The notes under the pieces are model-generated. The model did no database searches, was not told where the DNA came from, and saw nothing but the letters and a program-made list of their open reading frames with translations. Made by a program: the position numbers and the translations under genes. 64,000 nt of DNA. It comes from Polychytrium aggregatum (Eukaryota; Chytridiomycota; Chytridiomycetes; Polychytriales). Every line of letters begins with the position of its first letter. Position 1 is the first letter of the stretch. Below are positions 21,601-32,384 of this stretch, one piece after another. The DNA lies in the NCBI RefSeq assembly GCF_025602895.1, contig NW_026516213.1, forward strand, positions 124,001 through 188,000, given 5' to 3'.

Positions 21601-22071
21601 TGGCGCATCAAGATGCACCGCTGCCGGTTGAGTAGTGAGGAAGTACGATGGAGACAGCGACTGTGACCGGTCCTCGGCTCGGCGTGGTGCATCATTCTTG
21701 CCAGCAAGGCCCTGTCGCCCAGCGCCCCAAACCCGGTCGCGTGAGCCCGACATGCCAAATATAGAAGCGTGGCCAGCCACAGCGCAGCCATCTCGCGCTG
21801 TCACAAATACCATGCGACGGCCTGGCCCGAATCGCTGGTCTTCTGCCCGGCCCATTCATCTCTGGGTGAGTCTTGTCCGGTCCGACGCCGGTGACCTCGG
21901 GCTTTCCTTGCCCTGTCTGTTCTGGGCGTGGGGCAGAGTTCGAAAGGGAGGGCAGATCACGACCACTGCGGCCATGCTCATACCCGGTCGGGTCGCTGGA
22001 TGTCGCTGGCTCCACGGTCCTTCCCCCCCCCCACCGTCTTCCCCCATCCCAGCTCGAATTTCGATCAACAA
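21601..22071. other. Intergenic region upstream of the mitochondrial carrier
   Basis: About 470 bases, GC-rich, with a CCCCCCCC-containing pyrimidine leader near 22021-22055 just before the carrier ATG at 22072. No gene is supported. Confidence 0.45.
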
Positions 22072-24426
22072 ATGGAGGCCAAATCCGTCACCCAGCCGCA
22101 GGCGACGATGCTCGATCGCTACATCGGCTTCATTGCCGGTGTGTGCTCTGGCGCCACCAAGCTCGCCGTTGGGCACCCGTTTGGTAAGTGGCCACCGTCG
22201 CTTCTCTCGGCCGCCCATCCTGTTTGGCACCCAGCCCCGGCCGACTATCAGTAGCCCCCACCGATTACAGACTGCGTCGGTGGCCGGCATGAGGCAGTTG
22301 AATCTCGACTCTGACGGCAGCGTTCTCTCTCCGCCCCGGCATCGAATGGCCTGGATCACTGCACTCGCTGAATCGCATCCTTGGATCGTCGATCCGGCCA
22401 GACACCATCAAAGTGCGCATGCAGACCGAAGGAGGCTTTGGCCGCTTCAAGGGTCCGCTGGACTGCCTCGTCGAGACCGTCAAGAAGGTGAATTTTTGTG
22501 GCAACGTGCATGGATGATGAGTATTGTCGGGCGATGAGATCGGCACTGTGTTGTGTTGTGCTGTGCTGTGCTGTCGTGCGGTCGATGGCACATCCAGGCA
22601 ACAGCAATGGCAACAGCAACAGCAACAGCAGCAGCAACAGCAACAGCAACAGCAATGGCAATGGCAACAGCGTGCAGAGTCGGGATGTCTCACTTCTGCA
22701 TCAGCCCGTCCCCTGACAATCTCATTCGTTTGTATCGTTCCTGCAACCTCCAACGTCCGTTTGGCTTCAATCATCTTCCTCGACTGTTGATGGTGCCGCT
22801 TTGATCTGCAGGAGGGGTTCCGAGGCCTCTACAAGGGAGCCACACCTCCCCTGCTCGGATGGGCACTCATGGACTCTGTGCAAATGGGATCGCTGACCAA
22901 CTTCCGGCTGCTGCTGCAAGGCGGCGATCGCAACAAGCGCCTGACTGTGCCCGAGCACGCCCTCGCTGGATTTGGGGCCGGTCTTGTGGTTTCATTTGTG
23001 GCGACTCCTGTCGAACTCCTCAAGGGCAAACTGCAGGTCAGGACGATGGGGTGGCCAGGATTGAACTGTGTAGCAGATGAGGCGGACGAGAGTTACAAGC
23101 GCAGGGACGGCAGCGCTGGATCCAAGAGCCGAGCAAGTTCATGGCTCAGACGAGACAAGATCGCGCAGGATGTCCTAGGATGTCCTAGGATGTCATGGGA
23201 TGCCATGAGATGCCAGTGATCCTGACAGAAACGATGGACTGCCCTGTAGGTTCAATACGATGCCAAGACAAAGGTTTATTCGGGACCGATTGATTGTGCC
23301 CGCCAGCTGGTAAGGCTTGAATGCTCGTCGATCGATGTCTCAGTGCGGGCCGCGCTGGACCGAGATCCGCCTCGAGTGATCGGCCCCCAATTCAAGGTGA
23401 AGGGCACAGCGGAAAGCGGACTGGACGCCGATGATCTTGTTCACTCGTTAACGATGCTCTTGCGGACCGAGTAGATCCGGGACAATGGCATTCGCGGCCT
23501 TTGGAAGGGTCTCGCTCCATGCATGCTCTTCCGCAGCTTCTTCTGGGTCCTGTGGGGAAGTTACGAGGTAAGCCGCCATTCGCCTTGGGCATGGTTTCTA
23601 AAATCAAGGGTGCCCCTATCTGCAGTTGCATCCGCTGCATCTCCATGCCAATCCGTTTCGATGTTCCTGCGCCGGCTGTGGACCCTCTCCCGCAGGTCTA
23701 TGTTACGGAGCTGAAGAAGTACAAGGTGCACGATCGGCTGGTGCCATTCTTTGCCGGCGGCCTTGCAGCAACAACATTCTGGTGTGTCAGCTTCCCGTTT
23801 GGTGAGTGGATATGTATTGGAAACCACAACGCAAGTTCGCTGTGGCAGAGCTGCGTCCAGTCTTCGAAGCCCTTGCAGCATCAACCGTCGTACTTGACGC
23901 CTTCGATCATGCTCGCCTCCATCCTTGCCGCTTGTGCCGCTGACTGGGTTTCTCTTGCTTCACAGACGTTGTCAAGACCAGAATCATGACCCAGCCCGAG
24001 GTCAAGCCCCTTCGATATCCCAGCACGGCCGCCTGCTTCCGATATATCCTCCGCACAGGTGCGTTATCGTTTGGGTACTGCTGGCTTGCCTTGTCACGAG
24101 CTTGATGCGAGCATGAAACAGCTCGCCTCTGAATCGAATGCGTATTTCGGACGGACGGACGGATGCCACAGTCCTGCGTTGCACCCGCTAACTGCCGCCA
24201 ACTCTGACCCACTGCATTTCGGGTGCGTCGTTGCCATCTAATTTGCTTGCCGCGACTTGGATTCGTCGTCGCCATCGAACATTGCTTGCGGTATGGAACT
24301 GCAGAGGGCATCAAGGGCTTTTACCGAGGCTTCCTGCCGTGCTTCCTGCGCTCCTTCCCGACCAACGCCGCAGCCATCTTTGTCTTTGACAACGTTATGA
24401 AGGCCGGCCACTCATTCAGCCAGTAG
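22072..24426 (+). CDS. Mitochondrial carrier family (SLC25) transporter
   Basis: Eight exons: 22072-22183, 22402-22487, 22812-23036, 23250-23309, 23475-23567, 23696-23801, 23966-24058 and 24305-24426. They give 298 residues, the normal carrier length. Three tandem repeats are complete. Their signatures are PFDTIKVRMQT (about residue 36), PVELLKGKLQ (about 131) and PFDVVKTRIMT (about 231), each followed by a [DE]G-x-x-G[LF]Y/W[RK]G motif (EGFRGLYKG, NGIRGLWKG, EGIKGFYRG). The protein should sit in the inner mitochondrial membrane. Repeat 2 has Val-Glu in place of the usual Phe-Asp, as in carnitine/acylcarnitine and basic amino acid carriers, so that subgroup (Crc1/Ort1/YMC type) is my best guess. 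The substrate cannot be read from motifs alone. Intron 2 contains a CAACAG-rich repeat array. Confidence 0.92.
22598..22670. repeat. CAACAG/CAATGG hexamer array in the carrier intron 2
   Basis: About twelve hexanucleotide units with scattered substitutions inside the intron between 22488 and 22811. It creates poly-Gln and poly-Leu shadow ORFs. Confidence 0.9.
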
Positions 24427-25730
24427 CGAGCTCCCTCGCCTCAAGCCAGCATCAAGAGCAGCATCTGCGACAAGACGAACGGGCGGCGAACTGAATGCGC
24501 CTGTCTGCGTCTCCAACTTCTCCTGGCCCTCTTCCCGGCCCTTCTCCCTCCCTCTCTCCGTGTCTCCTTTGCTTTCAATCTCGCTCTTTCTATCGTGCCC
24601 TTATCGCAACGCCGCGCCCACACTCATGCCTCATCTGTATTTTCCTTGTCGTTGCCGTCAGTTGTTGGGCAGTCGGTTCTGTCCGGGTCAGGTCGATCCC
24701 CAACGAGGCCAGGGACGAGCGTGCACGATTTGCATATGTGAATACAGCCATGTTGTGTCGACAAGAGCACGGCCATCGTCGTCGGTGAGTTGGGCGAGAG
24801 TGACTTGCTTCTCTGGGTTGGGGGCAGACGAGTCTGAGCAGCCCGACCAGTTCGTTGCAGCCCAAGCTGCCATGCTGGGATGAGCGAGAGAATGGGTCAC
24901 GCCGATGCAGTCGCCCAGCGCCACCAGGGCCGGCTGGATATGCAGCAAATCGAAGCGAACCGAGGCCCCCCCCCCGGCGCGGGGAACATGCAGATAGCGC
25001 AGCCTCCTATCTGGATGCACACCATACACCGACGGCAATCCCACGGACATGCTGCCATTGATGTCCCTCGCCGGCGGGGCTATTGTGTGGAGCAGCGGGC
25101 GTGTGGAGTGTCGGCGTGAGTGTCGAGGCGGGTGTGTACAGAAAGCGAAGAGATCTGCCATTTCTTGGTGTTATGGCCCAGGGTGTTCGAGCCGAGTTTT
25201 GGCCAGCGAGCTGCCTTGCATCCATCGACCTGAGGCGATGGAATATTGCACGAGATCAAAGAAGCAAAACCTTCTGGCCAAACCCGATGACAAAGCTTCG
25301 GCTGCCGATGGAAGGTCGGCGACAGGTCCGGCAGCGACAACTCTATTCCGCGGACGGCTGGCCGAGGCAAAGAACACCCGGCCAGGCCAGCGACAGGACC
25401 AGGCGAGGCCAGGGCAGGAGCAGCCCTGGGTGTGTCGGGCTTGCATGTGGATGGAGCATGAAACATGAGCGGGGCTGATATGAGCACGGCGTGCGCGCCG
25501 ACATGTGATTGCCGCCTCGCAGGGGAGATCGGCTGCTCACGCGGACGATGGGCAAGGGTGCGGCGGCGATGCATTGTGCTGTGTTGTGATGCAGTGCGCT
25601 GCATCTGGGCATTGGGTTTGGTCGGGCGAAGAAAGCTGAGAGTTGAACCAAGCAAGTGCAGCCAAAGTCGAGCGAGGCAAGTGGAATGAAGGCCAAGCGG
25701 ACAAGAGCCGTGTGCACTGCGACTCGCCAG

Positions 25731-25731
25731 A

Positions 25732-25762
<31 letters not shown>

Positions 25763-25769
25763 CAACAAC
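25731..25769. repeat. (CAG)n(CAA)n trinucleotide array
   Basis: About eight CAG-type units followed by about five CAA units, then CCC. It lies in the non-coding region and yields only poly-Leu or poly-Gln shadow ORFs. Confidence 0.9.
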
Positions 25770-26584
25770 CCTCTGGCATGATCCCGGAACTCATGCGTCC
25801 GTCCGTCTATCCATGCATCCATCCGCCAGACCGCCACCGACGAGCCAGGGCCCGCGCCCAGCCGATAGGCCAAGCACGACGCCTGTCTCTTCATTTCGCC
25901 CTCTCCCACGACAGCCCCTGTGGCCGCTGCTGCTTTATCTCCACAGTGGACCCATCTGTGCTCCAGAAGCGGCTGGGGTGCTGTCCTTCGATCTTATCGG
26001 GCTCGATCACATGGGCGGGTTATCATAGACGCTGACCGAGTCGGCCGCCACGAGCTGCCCGCTTGTGCGAGCGAGCAACGGGGCCACCTGGCTGTGGCAG
26101 GGCGGTTGGGTTGCACATGTGCCCAGGGCCGCCACTGATAACGACCAGCACATGGAGAAGCTGGTGGACCTGCTGCCGTCGCCTGGACAGAAGCACGATC
26201 GGCCTGTTGTGCTGGACGACGGACATGCTGCAGGCGAGCATGAATGCAGCAGACCGAGCGGGCCGGGTGGACCAAATGCCTGCTGCTTATGGACTGCTCG
26301 CCCGCCGTCGCCAGTACGCCAGTCCCGCCCCGCCGTGGCCGTGGCCTGGTCGTGGCCTGGGTTGGCATCGCACAAGAGATAAGCCGCGCGGGGCCTTGTC
26401 TGCGACGGCGCACAGCCGCGTGGCCGCGCCCTCCGATTGGCTGCCGGCGGGGCGCTCGGGGATTCTCGGGAACTCCAATTTGGGTCTGCTCGCGCTGTCC
26501 GCGACACTGTTGTCGGCCAAGGCACGAGTGTCTGCGACAGACAGCAACGGCCTTGCCCGCCCGGTTGCTCAGGAATGCTTGTGG

Positions 26585-26632
26585 GTGCTTGCCAGTGCTT
26601 GCCAGTGCTCGCCAGTGCTCGCCAGTGCTTGT
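26585..26632. repeat. 10-bp tandem repeat GTGCTTGCCA/GTGCTCGCCA
   Basis: Nearly five head-to-tail 10-base units, about 330 bases upstream of the glutamine synthetase TATA box. No function is assigned. Confidence 0.9.
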
Positions 26633-26957
26633 GGGGCCGTCAGCTGCCGGCGCCGGCTCGCGGCGATAATCACAGCCAGCAGCAGCCCCACAAAGCGCCG
26701 CCACTCCAGTCCGTACCACCGCCCAGCGATGTTATCACAACGACGGCAGCTCCACCACGAGACGCTATCACAGCCGGCGCAGGCTTCACAGAGATGCAGC
26801 AGCAGGTCACCCAGCGCAGATCCAGGCCGAGCCCGGCGGCGCCACTCCTGGCCGCGGATCGGCGGCCTCATCGTGACAAGATAGATACGCGAGTCCGCGG
26901 GAGATAGCATCGGCGCATTGAAATTTTCTTCGGGACTTCATGACCGCGGCGCCGGTG

Positions 26958-26965
26958 TATAAATA
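26958..26965 (+). promoter_or_regulatory. GLN1: TATA box of glutamine synthetase
   Basis: TATAAATA lies 129 bases upstream of the ATG at 27087. The same spacing is seen for the Hsp20 gene (TATAAAT at 37875, 128 bases before its ATG), which supports both as core promoters. Confidence 0.75.
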
Positions 26966-27086
26966 CGGCCGATCGTCCGGGCTCCTCGCTTGGTCTGCAT
27001 CCTTTGCCTGCTAAAGCTGAGCCGTAGCCACTGCCTCTTCAGAAGCATCTGCCTCACCCCCCCCCACACACACATCCATCTGCACC

Positions 27087-28605
27087 ATGCCTTCCTCTGC
27101 TCTCCTCAGCCGATACAGCGATCTCCCCCAGAACGGCAAGATCCAGGCCACCTATGGTAACCACTCGGAGCTCCGTCTTACTGCATTGCCGCTGGTCGCC
27201 CTCCTGGGGCTCTCCACAGCCAGCCATGCTCCACAATCGCACTCCCCTAGTGCATCCACTTCGCCTCATGCCAACTCCATCGCCGCATGCTCACCTGTCG
27301 CCCTGTCTCGTTTCCTCTCGCAGTCTGGATCGGTGGCTCTGGCAGCGATCTCCGATGCAAGTCCATGACCCTGGACTTTGTCCCCACCTCCCCCAGCCAG
27401 CTCAAGGAGTGGAACTTTGACGGCTCCTCCACCGGCCAGGCCGAGGGCCACGACTCGGATGTCTACCTCCGCCCCTGCGCCATCTTCAAGGATCCCTTCG
27501 CCCGCGGCGACAACATCCTCGTCCTCTGCGAGACCTACAACCGCGACGGCACCGCCAACGTCACCAACCACCGCGCTGCCTGCGCCGAGGCCATGGCCAA
27601 GGTCGAGGCCGAGGAGCCCTGGTTCGGTCTTGAGCAGGAGTACACCCTCTTCGACGTCGATGATCAGCCCCTCGGCTGGCCCAAGAACGGCTTCCCCGGT
27701 CCCCAGGGTCCTTACTACTGCGCCGTCGGTGCCAACAAGATCTACGGCCGCGACATTGTTGAGGCTCACTGGAAGGCTTGCGTCTACGCCGGCGTCAAGA
27801 TTGGTGAGTGTGCCAGCTTCCTTGAGTTGCGTCGGGCCGAACTATCCAGCTTACGCTGGATTGCTGGCCAATGCCTGCCCGAGTCACACCCTTGGTGCAG
27901 CAATCGTGAGAACTTGCTACACCACGTTCCCGCCCACTCATCTGTATCGGTTTCACTCTCCAGCTGGCACCAACGCTGAGGTCATGCCCGCTCAGTGGGA
28001 GTTCCAGGTCGGCCCCTGCCACGGCATCGAGATGGGTGACCGTAAGTATCGCAGAACCCTATCACTTTTGCTGCCAGCCGCTGAGTCTCCCGACCCAATC
28101 CGACCCAATCCGACCCGACTCGATCTGACCGGCTGTGCAACTCTTTGCCCCATGCCTCACAGACCTCTGGATGGCCCGCTTCCTTCTCGAGCGCGTTGCT
28201 GAGGACTTTGGCATCGTCGTCTCCTTCCACCCCAAGCCCATCAAGGGTGACTGGAACGGTGCTGGTCTCCACTCCAACTACTCGACTGGCCCCATGCGTG
28301 TCGAGGGTGGCATGGCCCACATCGAGGCTGCCATCGAGAAGCTCTCCAAGCGCCACCAGGCCCACATTGCCGTCTACGGTGCCGACAACGAGCAGCGCCT
28401 GACCGGCAAGCACGAGACCGCCAGCATCAGCACCTTCTCGTACGGTGTTGCCAACCGCGGCTGCTCCATCCGCATCCCCCGGTCGGTCGCCCAGTGCGGC
28501 TACGGCTACTTCGAGGACCGCCGCCCCGCCTCCAACGCCGATCCCTACCAGGTTACCCGCGTCCTCGTCGAGACCACCATCCTCGGCGTCACCGACGAGA
28601 ACTAA
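27087..28605 (+). CDS. GLN1: Glutamine synthetase, eukaryotic type II
   Basis: Four exons: 27087-27156, 27324-27803, 27964-28041 and 28163-28605. They give 356 residues, the usual length for GSII. The enzyme makes glutamine from glutamate, ammonia and ATP and is normally a cytosolic decamer. Motifs in order are the beta-grasp [48 protein letters not shown] with metal-binding glutamates, [28 protein letters not shown] (ATP/metal site), [14 protein letters not shown], and [15 protein letters not shown], the flexible active-site loop with catalytic Glu. [10 protein letters not shown] (glutamate-binding Arg) comes near the end. Codon use is strongly C/G-biased at third positions (for example GCC, ACC, AAG), as expected for a highly expressed gene, and a TATA box lies at 26958. 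Confidence 0.97.
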
Positions 28606-29295
28606 AAAATCTGTTTATAGACTCTATTTGGATGCTCTTGTGTCGCTCTCATGCTCTCTCTCTCTGTACTTTCTTAGTCTCTCCCTTTCCCTCCATTTGC
28701 CCTAAATGGCTTGCCAGAGGGGCCCATTCCCCTCGATTCTTTTCTGTCCCTGCCTGCCGCCCCACCCCCGAATCTACCTGCCTCACTCCTTCAGCCTGTC
28801 TCTTGGATGAATATTAGGGGACGGTGAAGGTGTCGTGTCTCTCGGGCTTTTTTCTCAGCTCTGGCCAAGACGACATTTTGTATCATCAGCTTTATTTATG
28901 ACGGTAAAACAGCGAGGATGTTCCCCCCCCCTACTTCTCCACATAATCAACCGGGACACCCAGTTTCCATCGTTCTGCTTTTTTTGATGGGAATATATAC
29001 ACATTCATCATTCACCATGGCTGCCCTTCCTGGGAATATGGACAGGAGACCTGATCCCAGTCCCCGTTGTCGCAGGATTTCCCGCTGCTTGAGTCGTTCC
29101 ACAAACACATGGCGTCGCTGACATCTGGGATCCATGTATATGCCGACATGGCTCGAATGATCCATCCATTCAGATTCGAACATTGATGAGAACTTGATCG
29201 AATGATGTATTATATTCGCCCATGTGATGAACTGACGGCGACAACGGCAAGTGGATGCGATACACGGGCACCGACTGGCAACATCGACATGGCTG
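28606..29295. other. Convergent intergenic region, glutamine synthetase / Dus2
   Basis: About 690 bases holding the two 3' UTRs. A pyrimidine-rich CTCTCTCT stretch lies near 28645-28700 and AT-rich patches near 28880-28910. No gene is supported. Confidence 0.5.
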
Positions 29296-31973
29296 CTATG
29301 GCGTGGGCTCGGCAGCGTCCGAGTCTCCCAGCGCCCCAATTCCAAAGCCTCCCTCCTCGTCCGAGAACCAGCCATCGCCCGCGTCGTCGCTGGCTTCGCT
29401 CGGGGCATATGCTTCGTTGGGGATGTAAGGACAGTCTGTCGTTGGCGGCGAGAGGCATCAGCAAGCGGTATCAGCAAGCAGTATCAGCAAGTGGTATCAG
29501 AAAGCGGTATCAGCAGGCGGCATCAGCAGGCGATATCGGCAATCATCGGCCACTGCCGGTGCACTCGCATCGAAGCCAAAGCACAAGTCCGCCCACGAGC
29601 CCGAGCCCGAGCACTCACCTGCACCAAGCTCTCCTGTCTGCTCCTCCGCCAGCAGATCGAGCCGCTGCAGCTTCTCGGCCAGTTCATGGCGGGCTTGGAG
29701 TTGCTGGTCGTAGAACTCTTCGATGCCGAGGACCTCGCTGCATCCGCAACCACAGTTGAGGCACTGTCAGCAACAGCACCCGCCAGAGAAACCTTCCCGC
29801 CCCGGTTCATAAACACTTTTCGTTCTTGCTGGCTGAAACCAACGTTCCAGGGCACTTACCAGACCTGCCGCATGCTGCGAGTCCGTGAGATCCGCTGCGG
29901 CGACTCGCCACGAGACTTGCGCACGTTGGACCACATCGTCAGCAGGGTGTACTTGGCATTGTGGAAGGGCATGTCGAGTTCGATGGCTGTCTTGCAGTAG
30001 TCGACCATCACATCCCACGGGTCGAGTTGATTGCCTGGCCCTCGGAAGATGGAGATGTTCTTCTGGGCACCCCGGGCAACCATGACGGACGAAACACCTG
30101 CGGAGACGGTCGGCATTGCCAGTCTATCAGCCAGGCTCACCCATCCCATCCCACCAGTGAGACTCACCCATCCCATCCCATCAGCCAGGCTCATCCGTCA
30201 GTGGCATCCCATGTTACCCGGCCAGCTGTGCCAGTGTGCATCCGCAACACCATGCTCCCCACTGCACCATGTCTCCGTCTGGGGTCGCTGCGGCACACCC
30301 CCGGCCCTGAATTGCTGCTGGTACCTGTCAGCCGCTTCAGCTTGTCAACATCTTCGGCCTTGAAGCAGTCGCCGTTCGCTATGAGCGGGATGCTCAGGGC
30401 TTCGCGCACAGGCTTGAAGATCGACCACTGGCCCTTGTCCTTCTCCGTCATCTTCTTCGTCCGGCAGTGGAGGGCGAGGGCCTTGATCCCCGTCGCCTCG
30501 AGTCTCTTGGCCAACTCGATCGTCTCCTCCGGTGTCCGGAGCATCCTGGTGCGGATGCATGTGTCCAGTCCAGACAATGTCCGTGAGTTTCCTGGCCCAC
30601 AGCCATATCCCATCCTGTGCTGCAGCAGCCACCATGACTGGCAAGGTGCCCAGCACGAGCAACAGCCCAGCATCGCAATGTGGAATATCCACACGATGTG
30701 ACATGTGCACCCACCGAATCTTGCAGGTAATCGGCAGCGGCACGTTCTGGACCAGGTTCGTCAAGATCTGAGCATCGGAGGCAACCACGGCTCAGTCACA
30801 TCGGCGAGGTAAATCCAACACTCTCGTTGACGATAGCTGCGGTGCCCACATCTCGCATTGGCGACAGGGCCTTACGCTGCAGAGGAGCTCGGGCTGTGTG
30901 AGCAGGGCAGCGCCCATGTTGGAGATGACCGAGAACCGCTTGGGGCATCCGCAGTTGACATCGATTGCAGCACAGTCGCCGGCGCTGGAGTTGCCATGAG
31001 ATTCGATGTGTCAGCTCAGCCCAGTCCAGTCCATTCCATTCCAGTCCAGAGAATGATATCGCAGCAATGCGGGTTCCGATGTTTGCACCATGTCCAGGCT
31101 CGTTGACGAGTATTCTCCAGCAAGATCGATCTGCTTGGTCCTCCTCCTGGTTGAGCTGGGGCCGTCGGTGCCGCCATCCACCTCTCTGGCATTCGGCTCC
31201 GTCTTGCAACCCGCATGCATCCCCCTCAGCACACTCCTCTCATCGGAAACATACACTTTCAGCGCAGCCTGCACCGCCAGCTCCGGGTTAGCGGTGCCCA
31301 TCTGCACAACGAGCCTGTCCTTCTCCGAGTGGTGGATCCGGAGCGTCAGCGACCGATCGATCGAGTCGACAAAGTCAACTGTTCCGAGGAGCTCTGTGGC
31401 ATGGCGGTGAGGAGAAGCAGGCGGGTCGGTCAGCGGGACCGAGCCGAGCACAGGTTGATGTGGATCCATCGGATCCGTCTTCGGTGCCCGACAGCGTGGG
31501 TATGCTCTGGCGCTCTCACCGTTGACGATGCGGGTGGCTCGGATGAGTCGCTTGTCGACAATCTCGGGGCTGTAGACGAGATCTTTGGAGTGGCATGGCC
31601 GATGCAGACGACGCAGGTTGTGGATGATGCGGCCGGTGCCGAGAGGACCAGGATGTCAGTGCCGAGACGACATCCGCATGCAGCGCATGGACCGATGCTG
31701 CACCATGAGCCAAATGGCATCTGCTGCCGAATCCGGGGCTGGATGCCGATTCCATGCCATAGCGCACCCAGCTCAATCGAGGCTCCCTCGGGGATGCTCT
31801 GGCCTCTCCCTCAAACGTCCAGGCACGACTCAGTCGCTTCCATCCCATCCGCTCTCCACCGGCTTACCGGCACCATACTTGAGCGACATCAGCCGCATCG
31901 GAGTGGAGCCGACCCGCACCATCGGCGCCAGGATCAGCTTGTTTTCGTATGATATGGCAGAATGAGTCATCAT
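29296..31973 (-). CDS. DUS2: tRNA-dihydrouridine(20) synthase, Dus2/Smm1 type
   Basis: Nine exons on the minus strand: 31973-31868, 31582-31520, 31393-31255, 30984-30876, 30767-30715, 30545-30325, 30097-29860, 29737-29619 and 29435-29296. They give 395 residues, close to yeast Smm1 (384). Dus2 is an FMN- and NADPH-dependent enzyme that reduces uridine 20 in tRNAs. Features are the N-terminal LILAPMVRVGSTPMRLMSLKYGAD, IDVNCGCPKRFSV with catalytic Cys116 in GCPK, KIRMLRTPEETIELAKRLEATG, ALALHCRTKK (FMN/substrate His), IPLIANGDC and VMVARGAQKN (FMN phosphate). An acidic tail ends DSDAAEPTP. No double-stranded RNA-binding domain follows, as in fungi generally. Introns 6 and 8 hold private tandem repeats. 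Exons 8-9 (low conservation) are the least certain. Confidence 0.9.
29458..29535. repeat. DUS2: 13-bp tandem repeat in Dus2 intron 8
   Basis: About six copies of a GCGGTATCAGCAA-like unit, diverged by one to three bases each, between exons 8 and 9 of Dus2. Confidence 0.85.
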
Positions 31974-32384
31974 GGCCGACAGCCGGGCTGAGAGCACCGA
32001 GACGAGTTCGGGGTGTGGGCCAGGGGCGAGAGCCTGGGCGGTGCTGTGGTGGGGTCGGCGCTGGAAGCAGAGGCCCAGCAGCAAGCGGTTCATCCAGATG
32101 CAGATCCAGAGGCAGATCCAGAGGCAGAGCCAGGTCGACACACCATCCAACCGGACGCTCGATGCACAACATTCGGCGATTACAGCCGTTTGTTGGTCCA
32201 GCGGGCCAATGGAATGCACGCACATCGCTGCGCATGCACTATTTTTGGGCGGTGTGCTTGATGCGGGCCGATTCTCTGGCTCGGGCAGCGACAACAGGAT
32301 CGGCTCATCTAGTTCTGTTCTATTGATGTGGGCACTGGCGAGCTGCCACAATGCTCCTCAAGGACCATGCAGTGCGGGATGTCC
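31974..32384. other. Dus2 upstream region / P450 3' flank
   Basis: About 410 bases between two minus-strand genes. It contains a 12-bp CAGATCCAGAGG direct repeat near 32096-32130. No separate gene is supported. Confidence 0.5.

Larger units (their letters stand above)
24427..27086. other. Long non-coding stretch upstream of glutamine synthetase
   Basis: 2.66 kb with many GC-driven ORFs on both strands, none with domain-like composition. It contains a CAG/CAA array at about 25731-25769, a 10-bp array at 26585-26632, and the glutamine synthetase promoter with a TATA box at 26958. An undetected short or multi-exon gene cannot be excluded, but nothing is supportable. Confidence 0.45.

Noticed and set aside
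25080-26719. Several 130-240-residue ORFs upstream of glutamine synthetase
   Set aside because: They contain poly-Leu or poly-Gln from a CAG/CAA array and tandem 10-bp units, overlap each other on both strands, and show no family features.
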